Positions 15,943-25,552 of a stretch of 51,115 bases of DNA are shown here, piece by piece. Positions within the stretch are counted from its first letter, which is position 1. Each line of letters begins with the position of its first letter. The notes below the pieces were generated by a model. That model saw nothing but the letters and a program-made list of their open reading frames with translations. It did not search any database and had not been told where the DNA came from. Both the position numbers and the translations under genes were made by a program. This stretch comes from Nitrobacter sp. Nb-311A (GTDB taxonomy: Bacteria > Pseudomonadota > Alphaproteobacteria > Rhizobiales > Xanthobacteraceae). The stretch spans positions 1 to 51,115 of the forward strand of contig NZ_AAMY01000024.1 in assembly GCF_000152905.1 (NCBI RefSeq). Direction: 5' to 3'.

Positions 15943-17253
15943 AAGCGTGCTCCTATTCGTTGCTGTCCAAAGGCGCGGCGCCAGAGTCTTCCAAGCCAGC
16001 CCGATGAGAATGAGGCCAAGGCCCGCAACCCAGATCGTGATCGGCACCCAGAAGGCGAGGAACAGACACGCGATCAGTCCTATGATCGCGACCCAGCGCG
16101 GATAGAGCCGGTCCTCAGGCGGAAGCCTGAGCGCCGCGAGATTGGTGACCGCATAATAGATGAGGACCGTGAACGCGCTGAAGGCCCAAGTCGTCTCGAC
16201 GCTGCCGGTCAAAGCGAGGCCGCCGACCGCGAGCCCCACCAGGATCACGGCACCCGTCGGCGCGCGGCCGTCACGCGAAAGGCGCGCGAACAGCGGCGGC
16301 GCATCACCCCGCCGGCCCATGGCGAGCACGACGCGCGACAGGCCGATAATGAGGTTTAGCAGCACGCCCAGCATCGCCATCACCGCGCCGATTGCAATCA
16401 ACTGCGGCAGAAACGCCACATCGAGCGCGCGAGCGACGGATTCGAGCGGCGTGGCACGCTCGGACACCGATCCCGCGAAGCGATCTGCTCCCACCGTGCC
16501 GATCGCCACGACCGCGACGAGAACGTAAAGCGCTGCCGTCACCGTCAGCGTGACCATGATGGCATGCGGGATGGATGTGCGCGGCTCCTTCACTTCCTCG
16601 CCCAGTGTCGCAATGCGCGCGTAGCCCGTATAGGCGACGAACATCAGCGCGGTTGCATAGAAGAAACCGTGCAGGGCCGGCCCGTCGGTGGCGGGAAAGA
16701 AGGGGAAGAAATTTCCGGTCGTGCGTAGGGCGGTGGGCAGACCGAACGCGACGAACGCGCTAAGCGCCAGCAGCGTCACCGACACGATCGCAATGTTCAT
16801 CGCGCTCGATCGCTTGAGTCCTGCGAGCACGAGCAGCGTGAACAGCACTACCGCGCTAAACGCGACCCAAGGCATCGCGGCTTCTCCGCCACCGACGAGG
16901 CGGAGAAGATAGCCAGAAAATCCCAGCGCCGCGGTTGCTGCTGACGCCGTCTTGGAACAGAGGAACATCCAGCCGGCTGTGAACCCGAGCGAGGGCGTCA
17001 GATAGCGGTAGCCATATTCATAAGTGCCGCCACTTACCGCGTGGGCGGTGGCAAGCTGCGCGCTCGACAGCGCGTTGCAGGTCGCGACAAGCGCAGCGAG
17101 CACGATCGCGAGGATAGTCGCGGGGCCGGCCGCACCCGCGGCGATGCCGATACTGACGAACACGCCCGTGCCGACCATCGAGCCCAGGCCCAACATGGTC
17201 GCGCCGCCGACGCCAAGATCGCGCCGCAGCCGCTGCGGATTTTCGCCGGTCAC
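15937..17253 (-). CDS. APC-superfamily amino-acid permease
   Basis: 438 residues from GTG 17253, with about 12 transmembrane segments. The first helix carries the APC substrate-backbone motif MVGTGVFVSIG; further hallmarks are YEYGYRYLTPSLGFTAGW and FVAYTGYARIATLGEEVKEP, which resemble the cationic amino-acid transporter branch (YfnA-like). Substrate unknown. A TTG at 17334 would add 27 residues. The GTG overlaps the stop of a 34-codon upstream frame, so translation may be coupled, or the N-terminus may have been frameshifted. It is convergent with psd. Confidence 0.9.
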   Translation of the reverse strand: MTGENPQRLRRDLGVGGATMLGLGSMVGTGVFVSIGIAAGAAGPATILAIVLAALVATCNALSSAQLATAHAVSGGTYEYGYRYLTPSLGFTAGWMFLCSKTASAATAALGFSGYLLRLVGGGEAAMPWVAFSAVVLFTLLVLAGLKRSSAMNIAIVSVTLLALSAFVAFGLPTALRTTGNFFPFFPATDGPALHGFFYATALMFVAYTGYARIATLGEEVKEPRTSIPHAIMVTLTVTAALYVLVAVVAIGTVGADRFAGSVSERATPLESVARALDVAFLPQLIAIGAVMAMLGVLLNLIIGLSRVVLAMGRRGDAPPLFARLSRDGRAPTGAVILVGLAVGGLALTGSVETTWAFSAFTVLIYYAVTNLAALRLPPEDRLYPRWVAIIGLIACLFLAFWVPITIWVAGLGLILIGLAWKTLAPRLWTATNRSTLS

Positions 17254-17354
17254 GCAACGCTGCCCGTTGGCTCGGCCAACATCGGCTGATCCTTCATGAA
17301 GGAAAATTGCTGGAGCTGAAGGAAGTTTTGGCAAGCTTCATTGGCGCGTCGCAT
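17250..17354 (-). CDS. Short upstream ORF coupled to the permease gene (34 aa)
   Basis: ATG 17354 is preceded by AAAGGA at good spacing, and the frame MRRANEACQNFLQLQQFSFM... ends in TGA within the GTGA that contains the permease start. This is the arrangement of a leader peptide with translational coupling. Equally, a one-base indel could have split the permease N-terminus, since a cytosolic tail of this kind precedes helix 1 in relatives. I cannot decide between them. Confidence 0.4.
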   Translation of the reverse strand: MRRANEACQNFLQLQQFSFMKDQPMLAEPTGSVA

Positions 17355-17575
17355 GGGAAATCCTTTCCGCACCGGTGACAGCCACGGACGATGTGCGCCA
17401 TGGTGACAAAGCAGGCCACGAAGCGCCGGGGCATCATGTAGGGACACGGAAAGACCGTCCAGTGGCCGGTCTGGCTCTTTGGGGCTCGGCCAGGTAGGTC
17501 TGCCCTGGAAACAAAGCTGCTGGTTTTGCCATTGGCTACGGTGCTACCGGTGGATCAAGCGTCGGCCGTTGACAA

Positions 17576-18673
17576 CTAGGAAAGCCATCGGCATGAGGCT
17601 CTGGATAAAGGCCAGCCTTGACGGGCGGCGAGTTGGGTCAACTTGGATTTGACAAATCGGTTCATCCACGGTTCCACAAACCGCCAGATGGCCCACGCAA
17701 AAAGTGCAATGCCTGCGACGATCGTTGTGACGGCTATCGCAGCATGATCATGTGGCTCCGTCGCCGAAAAAATCACGTAACCCATCTGCATGTGCAACAA
17801 ATACAGCGGATAGGTTATTCCGCCGGCGGCGATCACAAACGTGGCAGGGAGCGGGATGCGCTTGATGCGCGTCGCGAGGAATACGCCGAGCAGCGCCAGG
17901 ATACAGATGACTGCCACGATCCTCGGGTCGAACGTATTATCCGGATGCGCACCGAGCCGTTCCAGCTTGTGCGTGGCCTGAAAGATTGCCGTCCCCATGG
18001 CTAGGGCGAACAGACTCCAGAATCGCGTTCCGCGACGTCCACGGTAGTGCTGGTAGATCAGCAGGCCGACCACGAAGAATCCGCTATCGTCGGCGATGAA
18101 AACCTTCTCGAAGATCGGTGCATCGATCGTCAGTTCGTTCGCAAACGTGATTGCGAGCCAGGCGAGGATGAGCGCATCAATGTGGCGAGGAAACCAACCC
18201 AACATCAGGAACAGCGCGACCCATCCATAAAACACCACCTCGATCACGAGCGACCAGTAGACGGTGTCGACATAGGGCTGGCCGAGGAATGGCGCGGCTA
18301 TGAATAGGTTGGCGAGCCACTGTGAGCGCGTGACATGCCCGACGCCAACCGCCAGCATGACCGTAAACGTTAATGTCATGCAGAGAACAAATGTCGGATA
18401 GATACGACTGAAGCGCGCGATGATGAAACCGATCCATGACCGTCCCTCCGCCGAGTACGCAATGACGAAGCCGCTGATGGCAAAGAAAACCGATACACCG
18501 AGAAATCCGTATTGTCCGGTTGGCGCCAATGCAGGCAAGGCCACCTGCGAGATGCCGCTCGTTGAGATCGGCCCCCAGAAGCCATAGTGGTAAAGAATAA
18601 CGGCTACCACGGCTGCAAGACGCAACAGATCGAGAACCGGTACCCGAGAATGCGTGTGGACGGTCTTGTCCAT
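17576..18673 (-). CDS. Acyltransferase 3 family membrane protein (OafA/YrhL-like)
   Basis: 365 residues with about 10 membrane helices. The family N-terminus VPVLDLLRLAAVVAVILYHYG (split here by VAVILYHYGF) carries the conserved RLAA and the active-site His-like Tyr-His pair; later come GVSVFFAISGFVIAYSAEG, FIIARFSRIYPTF (the family R.xRR.P-type motif) and DTVYWSLVIEVVFYGWVALF. These enzymes O-acylate sugars or lipids at the membrane, using cytoplasmic acyl donors. The acceptor is unknown. It stands alone on the minus strand next to the 577-residue unknown protein. Confidence 0.88.
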   Translation of the reverse strand: MDKTVHTHSRVPVLDLLRLAAVVAVILYHYGFWGPISTSGISQVALPALAPTGQYGFLGVSVFFAISGFVIAYSAEGRSWIGFIIARFSRIYPTFVLCMTLTFTVMLAVGVGHVTRSQWLANLFIAAPFLGQPYVDTVYWSLVIEVVFYGWVALFLMLGWFPRHIDALILAWLAITFANELTIDAPIFEKVFIADDSGFFVVGLLIYQHYRGRRGTRFWSLFALAMGTAIFQATHKLERLGAHPDNTFDPRIVAVICILALLGVFLATRIKRIPLPATFVIAAGGITYPLYLLHMQMGYVIFSATEPHDHAAIAVTTIVAGIALFAWAIWRFVEPWMNRFVKSKLTQLAARQGWPLSRASCRWLS

Positions 18674-18757
18674 GGGACGCCCTCTAATCGGTGGAATTTA
18701 TCGGCCAAACCTATTGGAAGCCGCCTTAACGGAACCACTGAAACAGGCGCCTTCAGA

Positions 18758-20491
18758 CTATTGTTCTGCTCGTTTCATCTCCTTGCGCGCCAGGGCCAGT
18801 CCCATCAGGACGAAGGCGGAGGTCACTTCCGGACCGCCCACTACAATGCGGGTCGGAGTTTTCATTTTGTTCCATTCATAAGCCCTGAAGGGACCGCGCC
18901 GCCCGCCTTCACCGACGTGGCTGACGATGCAACTCAGCGCGGGCGTGAAAGCAGCCCGATCCGCGCCAAGATGGCCCAAGGCGATGAGCGCCAGTGCCGC
19001 ATCGAACGCGTTCATTTCGGCGGCGATCAGGATGTCCTGCACATATGCCAGAACCCGGCCGCGTATGTAGCCAAAGCTGTCGTCGGGATCGATCACCTGC
19101 CGGACGACCAAGGGCAGCATCGCGAATGCGGCGTAACAGCGTCCGAAGTAGGCGCAATAAAGCTCAGGCAGATAGTAGATATGGGACCTCGGATCGGCGA
19201 ACGCGCCGCTCTCGACCAGACGTCTCTGGAAACCGATGATCCGCTGCAACGTCTGCAGGCGCTGCGGCGTCTCGAGGACGCGCCACCGCGAACAGTTGCG
19301 GAAGCTGACCTCGAGAACATCGAGATTGAGGGTGGGATCGAGATCGTTGCCGTAAGGACGATCGCCCGCGAGATTGTCGATCCAGGTGACGATGCCGCCG
19401 TCGTAATCGATGTTGTCGTTCAGCGGCACGGTCACGAGCGGCTCGTTGGCGCCGCCGCCGACCTGATAGCCGGCGTAGAAATCGAGCAGGGGCTGATCAA
19501 GGATCGGATCTCTTGAGCCGACTTGCGTGGCGGCCGAAAACGAACAGGCCGTGGTGTCGCAGTCCGGAACGTAAATGCCGAAGCCGAGATTTTGCTTGAT
19601 GTGTGTAAAAAACCGGTTGAACCGTGGATGCGGATTCGGCGCCAGCGCCGTGATGACGCTGACCCGGCTGCCGTCGCGCGAAAACACGTCCTCGCGGCTG
19701 GTTTTCAGGCAGAAATCGACCATCTCATGGGCGGCGCGCCGGATCGCATCGGTTTCCGCAACCGTAGCAAGGCCGGTTTCGGCAAAGCTCAGCAGCGCCT
19801 CTGTGAAGAATGCGTCGTAATAGGCCGAGCGATGGCGAATCTGCACCGGCTCCCACATCGGTTCGGCGATGCCGCGCCACGGCGGGTTGATTACCTCGCG
19901 TGCCGGCGACCGCGCGATGAAAACCCGCGCCAGATTAAAAAGCAGCGTTGAGTTCTTGTAGCCGCGCGCATCGAGCCCGGTGAGGGCCGCAAGAAAATCC
20001 CGACCGTGCAGATCGGGATCGCCGATCAGGTTGAACGCCGCAAAGGTGGGGATGAACCCGTTGTTTCGGAACGATTGAAGCAGATGCGTGCCGCAGGTCC
20101 TGATAACGCGCTCGATATCGGCAAGCTTGGGCTCCGGTCCAGCGTGGGATGTTGCTCCGGGGCGGGGATGGTGCAACGTCACCGTGTCCAGCAATGCGGC
20201 CACCGGCCGGCCGATCGTCGTCCAATCCGGCGTTTCATCGTCCCTCGCCCGTCGCAGCGCGTCTTGCAGTTCCCGAAAGCGGGACGGGTCGCTTAGTTCT
20301 GGCAGGCCGGCGCGCCGCAACAGCGGGCGCAGCGCCGGGTTCGCCAGCGCGGTCCTGTAGAATTTGGCGAGATGGCCGTCGCCGCCCTTATGGCGCAACA
20401 GCACGGGATCGCACACATCGTAGAGTGTCGGCCCCTCCTTACGATTTGTCAGCGCGCGGTAGACGGCGCCGGCCACATGGCGAGCAGTCAT
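18758..20491 (-). CDS. Uncharacterised 577-aa protein with DCDTTA motif (possibly terpene-cyclase-like)
   Basis: No signal peptide or membrane helix. The protein is rich in helices with a central motif VPDCDTTACSFSAATQ (Asp310, Asp312), followed by NDNIDYDGGIVTWIDN (about 358-373) and late segments YYLPELYCAYFGRCYA and DPDDSFGY. The DxDTTA pattern recalls the DxDD/DxDTT proton-donor motif of class II terpene cyclases and the helical-barrel proteins related to them, and the length suits a two-barrel fold. There are no QW repeats and I cannot confirm the family. The acyltransferase lies 85 bases downstream on the same strand and may act on its product. Confidence 0.55.
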   Translation of the reverse strand: MTARHVAGAVYRALTNRKEGPTLYDVCDPVLLRHKGGDGHLAKFYRTALANPALRPLLRRAGLPELSDPSRFRELQDALRRARDDETPDWTTIGRPVAALLDTVTLHHPRPGATSHAGPEPKLADIERVIRTCGTHLLQSFRNNGFIPTFAAFNLIGDPDLHGRDFLAALTGLDARGYKNSTLLFNLARVFIARSPAREVINPPWRGIAEPMWEPVQIRHRSAYYDAFFTEALLSFAETGLATVAETDAIRRAAHEMVDFCLKTSREDVFSRDGSRVSVITALAPNPHPRFNRFFTHIKQNLGFGIYVPDCDTTACSFSAATQVGSRDPILDQPLLDFYAGYQVGGGANEPLVTVPLNDNIDYDGGIVTWIDNLAGDRPYGNDLDPTLNLDVLEVSFRNCSRWRVLETPQRLQTLQRIIGFQRRLVESGAFADPRSHIYYLPELYCAYFGRCYAAFAMLPLVVRQVIDPDDSFGYIRGRVLAYVQDILIAAEMNAFDAALALIALGHLGADRAAFTPALSCIVSHVGEGGRRGPFRAYEWNKMKTPTRIVVGGPEVTSAFVLMGLALARKEMKRAEQ

Positions 20492-20875
20492 GATTTTCTT
20501 TCCGCGCCCCCATGCGCGTTTCTCGTGTCAAGGCTGTATTCCAGCCAAGCCATTGAAAAACTATACGAATAGGCAAGAGATAACAATCTGGCCACCAAAT
20601 CACTGCATCCGGCCGTATCCGGCCAACGGTAACGCCAGATTGATATCGCGAGTCCGGCTCCAGCTTTGGTTGTCGCGCGGCGTGCTTAACCAATTGTGTT
20701 TCCAATAAATAAAGGTTTCTTATTGTTCATGGGGAAGCCGCTTTGCATGGCCTGTCATGCTGCGGTGCCGCAAAACGAGCGTAATTTGACGGCAATAAGT
20801 TAAGCGCTTCCTGAAACCAATCTGGCGTTGGCGCGACTTACGAGCGCAATTGAGCGCGACCGGGAATTGATCATT
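20492..20875. other. Intergenic region between divergent genes
   Basis: About 380 bases without a convincing gene; AT-rich around 20700-20735 (AATAAATAAAGG, TTTCTTATTG). It should hold promoters for the 577-aa protein (leftward) and the caspase-like gene (rightward). No clear operator found. Confidence 0.5.
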
Positions 20876-21751
20876 ATGACGTTCGGGCAGTTTCGCGTTT
20901 CTCCACGATCCGTCACATTGATCGCCGTCCTTATCGGGATGGTGTCGCTGGCGATCGGAGCCCACGCAGCGTTCAACAAGCGCAACCTGGAGGTCGCGAA
21001 GGCTCTCGACGTCGAAGACACCACCGGCAGCATCTCCGTCAAGTCGGCGCGGGTCGCGCTGGTGATCGGCAACGGGCACTATCCGGATGCGACCCAGCCC
21101 CTGAAGCAGTCCATCAACGACGCCCGGGCGCTGGCAACAATTCTGCGGCGCGACGGCTTCGACGTCATCATGGTCGAAGACGCCGACAAGGACGACATGC
21201 ATCGCGCGGTCCGCCGTCTGGAAACCAAGATCGGTCCCGATACGACGGCGCTGCTGTTCTTCAGTGGATTCGGCATTCAGTCCGGTCGCGAGAGCTACAT
21301 GATTCCGGTCAATGCCCGGATCTGGAAGGAAGCCGACGTTCGGCGCGATGGGCTCTCCATCGAAACCGTTCTCGGGGCGATGAAGGAGCGCGCCGCCAAG
21401 GTCAAGCTCGCGGTGATCGACGCCTCGCGACGCAATCCGTATGAGCGGCGCTTTCGCTCATACTCACACGGTCTTGCGCCGATCAACGTGCCGGACAACG
21501 CGCTGATTCTGGCCTCAGCCACACCGGGACGGGTCATCGACGAATCAAACGGGCACTACAGCCTGTTGATGGCTGAATTGCTCAAGAGTCTCGGCAAGCC
21601 AGACACGGGCGCCGAAGCCGTTTTCAGCCGGACTCGCATAGCGGTTTCACATGCAAGCCAGGGCGAACAGGTCCCAACCGTATCGTCCTCGTTGGCGCAG
21701 GACGTGCCTTTCAGGTCAGCTGCGGTGGTGGTCTCGCGCAAAGGGCCGTAG
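20876..21751 (+). CDS. Caspase-like (peptidase C14) protein lacking both catalytic residues
   Basis: 291 residues from ATG 20876. An N-terminal hydrophobic helix (about 12-32) suggests secretion or membrane anchoring. The caspase p20 fold is clear: ARVALVIGNGHYPDATQPL (59-77), NDARALATILRRDGFDV. The catalytic His motif, normally YSGHG, reads FSGFGIQ (Phe132), and the Cys motif, normally DACR.NP, reads IDASRRNPY (Ser184). With both dyad residues replaced it should not be a cysteine peptidase. A paralogue lies at 37780-39300 (PVxAxxWxEADVRRDG and RRNPxERRFRS shared). It converges on an RND-type adaptor gene. Confidence 0.9.
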   Translation: MTFGQFRVSPRSVTLIAVLIGMVSLAIGAHAAFNKRNLEVAKALDVEDTTGSISVKSARVALVIGNGHYPDATQPLKQSINDARALATILRRDGFDVIMVEDADKDDMHRAVRRLETKIGPDTTALLFFSGFGIQSGRESYMIPVNARIWKEADVRRDGLSIETVLGAMKERAAKVKLAVIDASRRNPYERRFRSYSHGLAPINVPDNALILASATPGRVIDESNGHYSLLMAELLKSLGKPDTGAEAVFSRTRIAVSHASQGEQVPTVSSSLAQDVPFRSAAVVVSRKGP

Positions 21752-21785
21752 CTGGCGATCGGAGCCTTCCGCTCTGATTCCGTTA

Positions 21786-21835
21786 GAGCATGATCTTTTC
21801 CGAAAACCGGTTTCCGCTTTTCGGGATCATGCTTT
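21786..21835. repeat. Dispersed palindromic repeat, family A, copy 1
   Basis: Ends AGCATGATC (21787-21795) and GATCATGCT (21825-21833) are inverted, with an inner CCGAAAACCGG core. It is nearly identical to 30407-30456. It sits between convergent genes and touches the stop codon of the adaptor gene, so it may serve as a bidirectional terminator. Confidence 0.9.
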
Positions 21836-22739
21836 AATGGGCCGCGCTCGCTTCAATGGCGATCGGTCTCACCGGATCGCCTTCCCGCAGCAAGGAGCCG
21901 GCGCGCGCCACCACGACGTCGCCTTCCGACAATCCCTCCCGGATCTCAACCTGTCCTCCTGACAGCAATCCAACCTCGACGTGCCGCGTTTCAACGCGCT
22001 GGCGCCGGACGACCTGAACCACTGCGCCCGCGTTCCCATACAGGATCGCTGTCAGAGGCACCGCAATCCCGCAGCTTTCGCCGGTCTTGATGATCGCGCG
22101 GCCAAACGCATTGACCAGCAGGTGCTTGCTCGGGTCAACGGCGATGAAGACCTGCCCGAGTTGGCTGTTCGGTTCGACCGTTGGCGCGATCAGCCGGACC
22201 TTGCCGTCTATTTCGCCCGCGCCGATGGTTATGACCTTAGCGGTCTGATCGACCGCGAGCTTCGCGAGGTCGCTGCTCGGGACCTGACCCACGAGGTCGA
22301 ACTCGTTGCCTGTGACGATACTAAACAGCGCCTCGCCCTTGCCCGACGCCATCGCTCCGATCTTGGCGGACGAGCGGCTGACCAGTCCGGCCACCGGGGA
22401 AGAAACCTGGATCGTTCCGCCTTCGGGGCGCGTGAGGCGGGCAAGCGCCTGCCCGGCGGTGACGTTCTGTCCCGGCTCAGCCAGGACCTCAGCGACCTTC
22501 AAGCCGGGCCGCTCCGGCCGTACCGCCGTCTCATTCTTCGGGATCAGGATTCCCGCTACCTGGACGCTTGCCGGGAAGCAGGATCTGACGGCTTTCAGGA
22601 CGCTGACTGCGGCGGCGTTCGGGGCAAGCTCTTCGTTCGCGGACAATCCCGAAAGCGAGCTGACGATCGTCGCCAGTCCAACGGCGAGAGCGAGAGCCTG
22701 CCTTGCGATAGGGTGCGGGTCCAGAAGTTTCGCGGACAT
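21834..22739 (-). CDS. RND/HlyD-type periplasmic adaptor protein (orphan)
   Basis: 301 residues with an N-terminal signal-like segment (ALALAVGLATIVSSLSGLSA). The biotinyl-lipoyl halves are visible: VAEVLAEPGQNVTAGQALARLT and VSSPVAGLVSRSSAKIGAMA, then the beta-barrel (NEFDLVGQVPSSDLAKL) and the membrane-proximal domain with EIREGLSEGDVVVARAGSLLREGDPVRPI. Such proteins bridge an inner-membrane pump to an outer-membrane channel. No pump gene adjoins; instead it follows the adenylate cyclase by 119 bases and faces a pseudocaspase. It is paralogous to the adaptor at 36740, which also has a pseudocaspase neighbour. The stop lies in a family A repeat. Confidence 0.85.
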   Translation of the reverse strand: MSAKLLDPHPIARQALALAVGLATIVSSLSGLSANEELAPNAAAVSVLKAVRSCFPASVQVAGILIPKNETAVRPERPGLKVAEVLAEPGQNVTAGQALARLTRPEGGTIQVSSPVAGLVSRSSAKIGAMASGKGEALFSIVTGNEFDLVGQVPSSDLAKLAVDQTAKVITIGAGEIDGKVRLIAPTVEPNSQLGQVFIAVDPSKHLLVNAFGRAIIKTGESCGIAVPLTAILYGNAGAVVQVVRRQRVETRHVEVGLLSGGQVEIREGLSEGDVVVARAGSLLREGDPVRPIAIEASAAH

Positions 22740-22858
22740 TGATCAAACACTCTTTTCCGGGCAATCGCCGCGACGCCGCGGTCCACTTCGCTTAAGAACG
22801 CTATAGTCAAGCCAGGATCGCGTTTCAACAGCCGGCACGATCGCAGGCGCGACAACGT

Positions 22859-25309
22859 TCATGCCGTCCGGCCCGCGGCCGAGGGTACAGGTCCGCCCTC
22901 GACCTGATCCCGCCAGCGATGAATCTCGACGGCCGCGACCGGGTGGTGGAAGCCTTTCAGGACCAGCGGCGTCAATTCAGTGGCATCGACCAGGTGTTCC
23001 ACCATGCCATAAGCACGCTGATTAACCACGATCTGGCCCGCTTTAGCTTCGTCGCAAAGGCGCGAGGCGAGATTGGTCACGCTGCCGATTGCCGCATATT
23101 CAAGCCGGCGCTCGAATCCGACCTGGCCCAACGTCGCATAGCCGACGGCGATCCCGACGCTGAAGCCAAGACTATGGCCGCGGCTACGCCATTTCTGCGA
23201 CAGCAATCCGATGGCATCGCGCATTTCGACCGCCATCTTGATGGCGCGCGGGGTGTGATCCGGAACCGGGACCGGAGCGTTGAACAGGATCATCACGCCG
23301 TCGCCAGCGTAACGGTCCAGCGTGCCTTCGTACTTGAAGATCAGTTCGCCGAGCGCCGCGTGATATTCCCGCAGCACGTTCATCGCCTCTTCCGGCTCCG
23401 AGCTTTCAGTGAACGCCGTGAAGCCGCGTAGATCGCAGAAGACCACCGTGACTTCACCGCGATGACTATCGAGAAGGGAATTCTGACCATCGGACGACGC
23501 GACGATCTGCGCGACCTGGGGCGCAAGGAAGCGCTCGAGCCTGCGGATCCGTTCGATCTCCCCGAGCTGCGCCTCGACCCGCTCCTCAAGCGACCTGTTC
23601 CAGTTGAGCAGTCGATAGGTCTGTTCCTGGAGCTTGTCGGCCTGTTGCTGCACGACGCCGTGCGCGGCGGCGAGTTCCTTGCCCTTTCGGTCGACCTCAT
23701 GAAACAGTCTTGCATTGCGCATCGCCAATGCCGCTTGATGGGCGAATGTCTGCATCAGCCCGACCAGGTTCGGTGAGAACGCGCCTGCGCTTCGGCGCAG
23801 CATGATGAGCGAGCCAAGGACGCCTTTCTGGTCCACGAGCGGGACCACCAGAACAGAACGGAAGCCGGCCGATGTTGCGACCGCGTTGAGCGGATTTGCC
23901 TCGGCCGTCGCCAGATCCTCGATTGCGATGGGCTGGCCGCTCACGGCGGCGCCGCCCAGCAAGCTATCATCCGCGCCGATCGCGAGGTGGTCGCCGGCCG
24001 CCGATCTCTCAACGCCGCTGGCCTCGACGAGATCGAACCGCCGATTGTCGGCATCGAAACCGTAGATCAGCACGGCGTCCGCCTTTGTGATCTCCAGGGC
24101 TCGGGCGGCGACGGTGGAAAGCACCGCCTCGAGGTCCAGCGACGACACCACGGCGCGGCCGACTTCTTCGAGCACCTTGAGCTGGTTCACGGATTGAGTC
24201 AGATCACGCGTCCGTTCTTTGACCTTGAGTTCGAGGTCCGAGTAGGTCTCCTGAAGCTGTCCGGCCATGCTGTTGAAGCGCGCCGCGAGTTGCTCAAGTT
24301 CGTCTCCGGTCTTGATGTCGATGCGGTGTTCGAAGTCACCGCCGCCGAGGCGCTGCGCGCCGCTGTTGAGCGCCTGGATCGGGACCAGCATGCGCCGCGC
24401 CAGCAGCATGCCGGCGAGGATCGCGACGACAAGGCCCAATGCGACAAGAATTCCGATGCGTATCAAGAGATCGCGGATCGGCGCGAGCGCGTGACTTGCA
24501 GGCTGCTCGAACAGCACGAACCAGCCGAGCGTGGGGACCCGGCTCGATGCGGTCAGCACCGCCTGACCTTCGTCGTTCGTTCCCGATGTGGAGAATGAGC
24601 TGCCGGATTTCAGCAAGATCGCGATCTGTGGCAACGCAGAGAGGTTCTTGCCGGGATGCATGGTCTTGTCGGAGCTGGCGAGCAGGATGCCATTCGCATC
24701 CACGACATAGGCCGAGCCCACCTTGCGGGCTTGCGCGTCGTCGACATACCCGGACAGAAAGCGGAGATCGATTTCCGCTACGGACGCTCCCGCGTCCCGT
24801 CCTGAATGAGCGATGGCAATCGACATGAAGGGCTGTCGTTCGCGGAAGAAAACCGGCGCGTATGTGGTGCCTCTGGCGACGGCCCGGGTGAACCTCACAT
24901 CGCGGGAGAAGTCAGCCCCGCTGCCGAACAAGACGGAGTGGCGGGACAGACGAAGTTGCTCGCGGCCGGATCCGTCGAGCTGAAAAACGCGAGTGACCGC
25001 TGGAGCTTGATTGAGCAATTCAGTGTAGTCGGCGCGTCGCTGCTCGACAGTGACGACGCTGGCGCGGGTGACCCAGCTGACCTGGCGCTCCAGATCCGCT
25101 ATCGACTGTTCGATGCGGTGCGCCGTCGCCTCGGCCTTCTCCGACATCGCCTGAATGAGCGCGGTCCTGGTCTGGTTGTAGCTGATCCAAATCTCCAGCG
25201 CCCCGTTGACGGCAAGAACGAACACCACCAAGCCGACGAACGACATGACGTATTTGGCGAACAGACCCCTGGAGGGCGATCGGCTGTTGTGCTCTGCGCC
25301 GTTCATCAA
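22859..25309 (-). CDS. Cache-HAMP-GAF adenylate/guanylate cyclase
   Basis: 816-residue membrane sensor. Order: TM1 (about 19-40), extracytoplasmic Cache-like domain (45-270, GSAYVVDANGILLASSDKTMHPG), TM2 (about 280-303, IRIGILVALGLVVAILAGMLLA), HAMP (304-360), GAF (380-540, ADAVLIYGFD), coiled coil (550-615), and class III cyclase (624-790). Metal aspartates are Asp626 in VFCDLRGFT and Asp670 in RYAGDGVMILFN; the transition-state region NLASRLCDEAK is present. It should make cAMP from ATP in response to a periplasmic ligand. The Crp/Fnr regulator at 32791 lies 7 kb away and need not be its target. Confidence 0.92.
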   Translation of the reverse strand: MMNGAEHNSRSPSRGLFAKYVMSFVGLVVFVLAVNGALEIWISYNQTRTALIQAMSEKAEATAHRIEQSIADLERQVSWVTRASVVTVEQRRADYTELLNQAPAVTRVFQLDGSGREQLRLSRHSVLFGSGADFSRDVRFTRAVARGTTYAPVFFRERQPFMSIAIAHSGRDAGASVAEIDLRFLSGYVDDAQARKVGSAYVVDANGILLASSDKTMHPGKNLSALPQIAILLKSGSSFSTSGTNDEGQAVLTASSRVPTLGWFVLFEQPASHALAPIRDLLIRIGILVALGLVVAILAGMLLARRMLVPIQALNSGAQRLGGGDFEHRIDIKTGDELEQLAARFNSMAGQLQETYSDLELKVKERTRDLTQSVNQLKVLEEVGRAVVSSLDLEAVLSTVAARALEITKADAVLIYGFDADNRRFDLVEASGVERSAAGDHLAIGADDSLLGGAAVSGQPIAIEDLATAEANPLNAVATSAGFRSVLVVPLVDQKGVLGSLIMLRRSAGAFSPNLVGLMQTFAHQAALAMRNARLFHEVDRKGKELAAAHGVVQQQADKLQEQTYRLLNWNRSLEERVEAQLGEIERIRRLERFLAPQVAQIVASSDGQNSLLDSHRGEVTVVFCDLRGFTAFTESSEPEEAMNVLREYHAALGELIFKYEGTLDRYAGDGVMILFNAPVPVPDHTPRAIKMAVEMRDAIGLLSQKWRSRGHSLGFSVGIAVGYATLGQVGFERRLEYAAIGSVTNLASRLCDEAKAGQIVVNQRAYGMVEHLVDATELTPLVLKGFHHPVAAVEIHRWRDQVEGGPVPSAAGRTA

Positions 25310-25552
25310 TGTCTCCGCTCTGCCCCCGCAATCGATCGTCTCGCCAATGGTATCCTTAATGCGGACCTGAGTCGCCTGACCCTGCGTTCCGGCAAGCGTT
25401 CATCTCTAGCAGAACCGGCCGCTAGCAGGCGAGCCGGGCATATCACTTTGGTCGTGCGCGGCGAATTGGAAAGTTGCTGGAAACCTGCGCGAAAGCGTGC
25501 AAAGGGACGACCTGCCACCGAGCGCTCGTAAAGGATAACGAAGTGCTAACTA

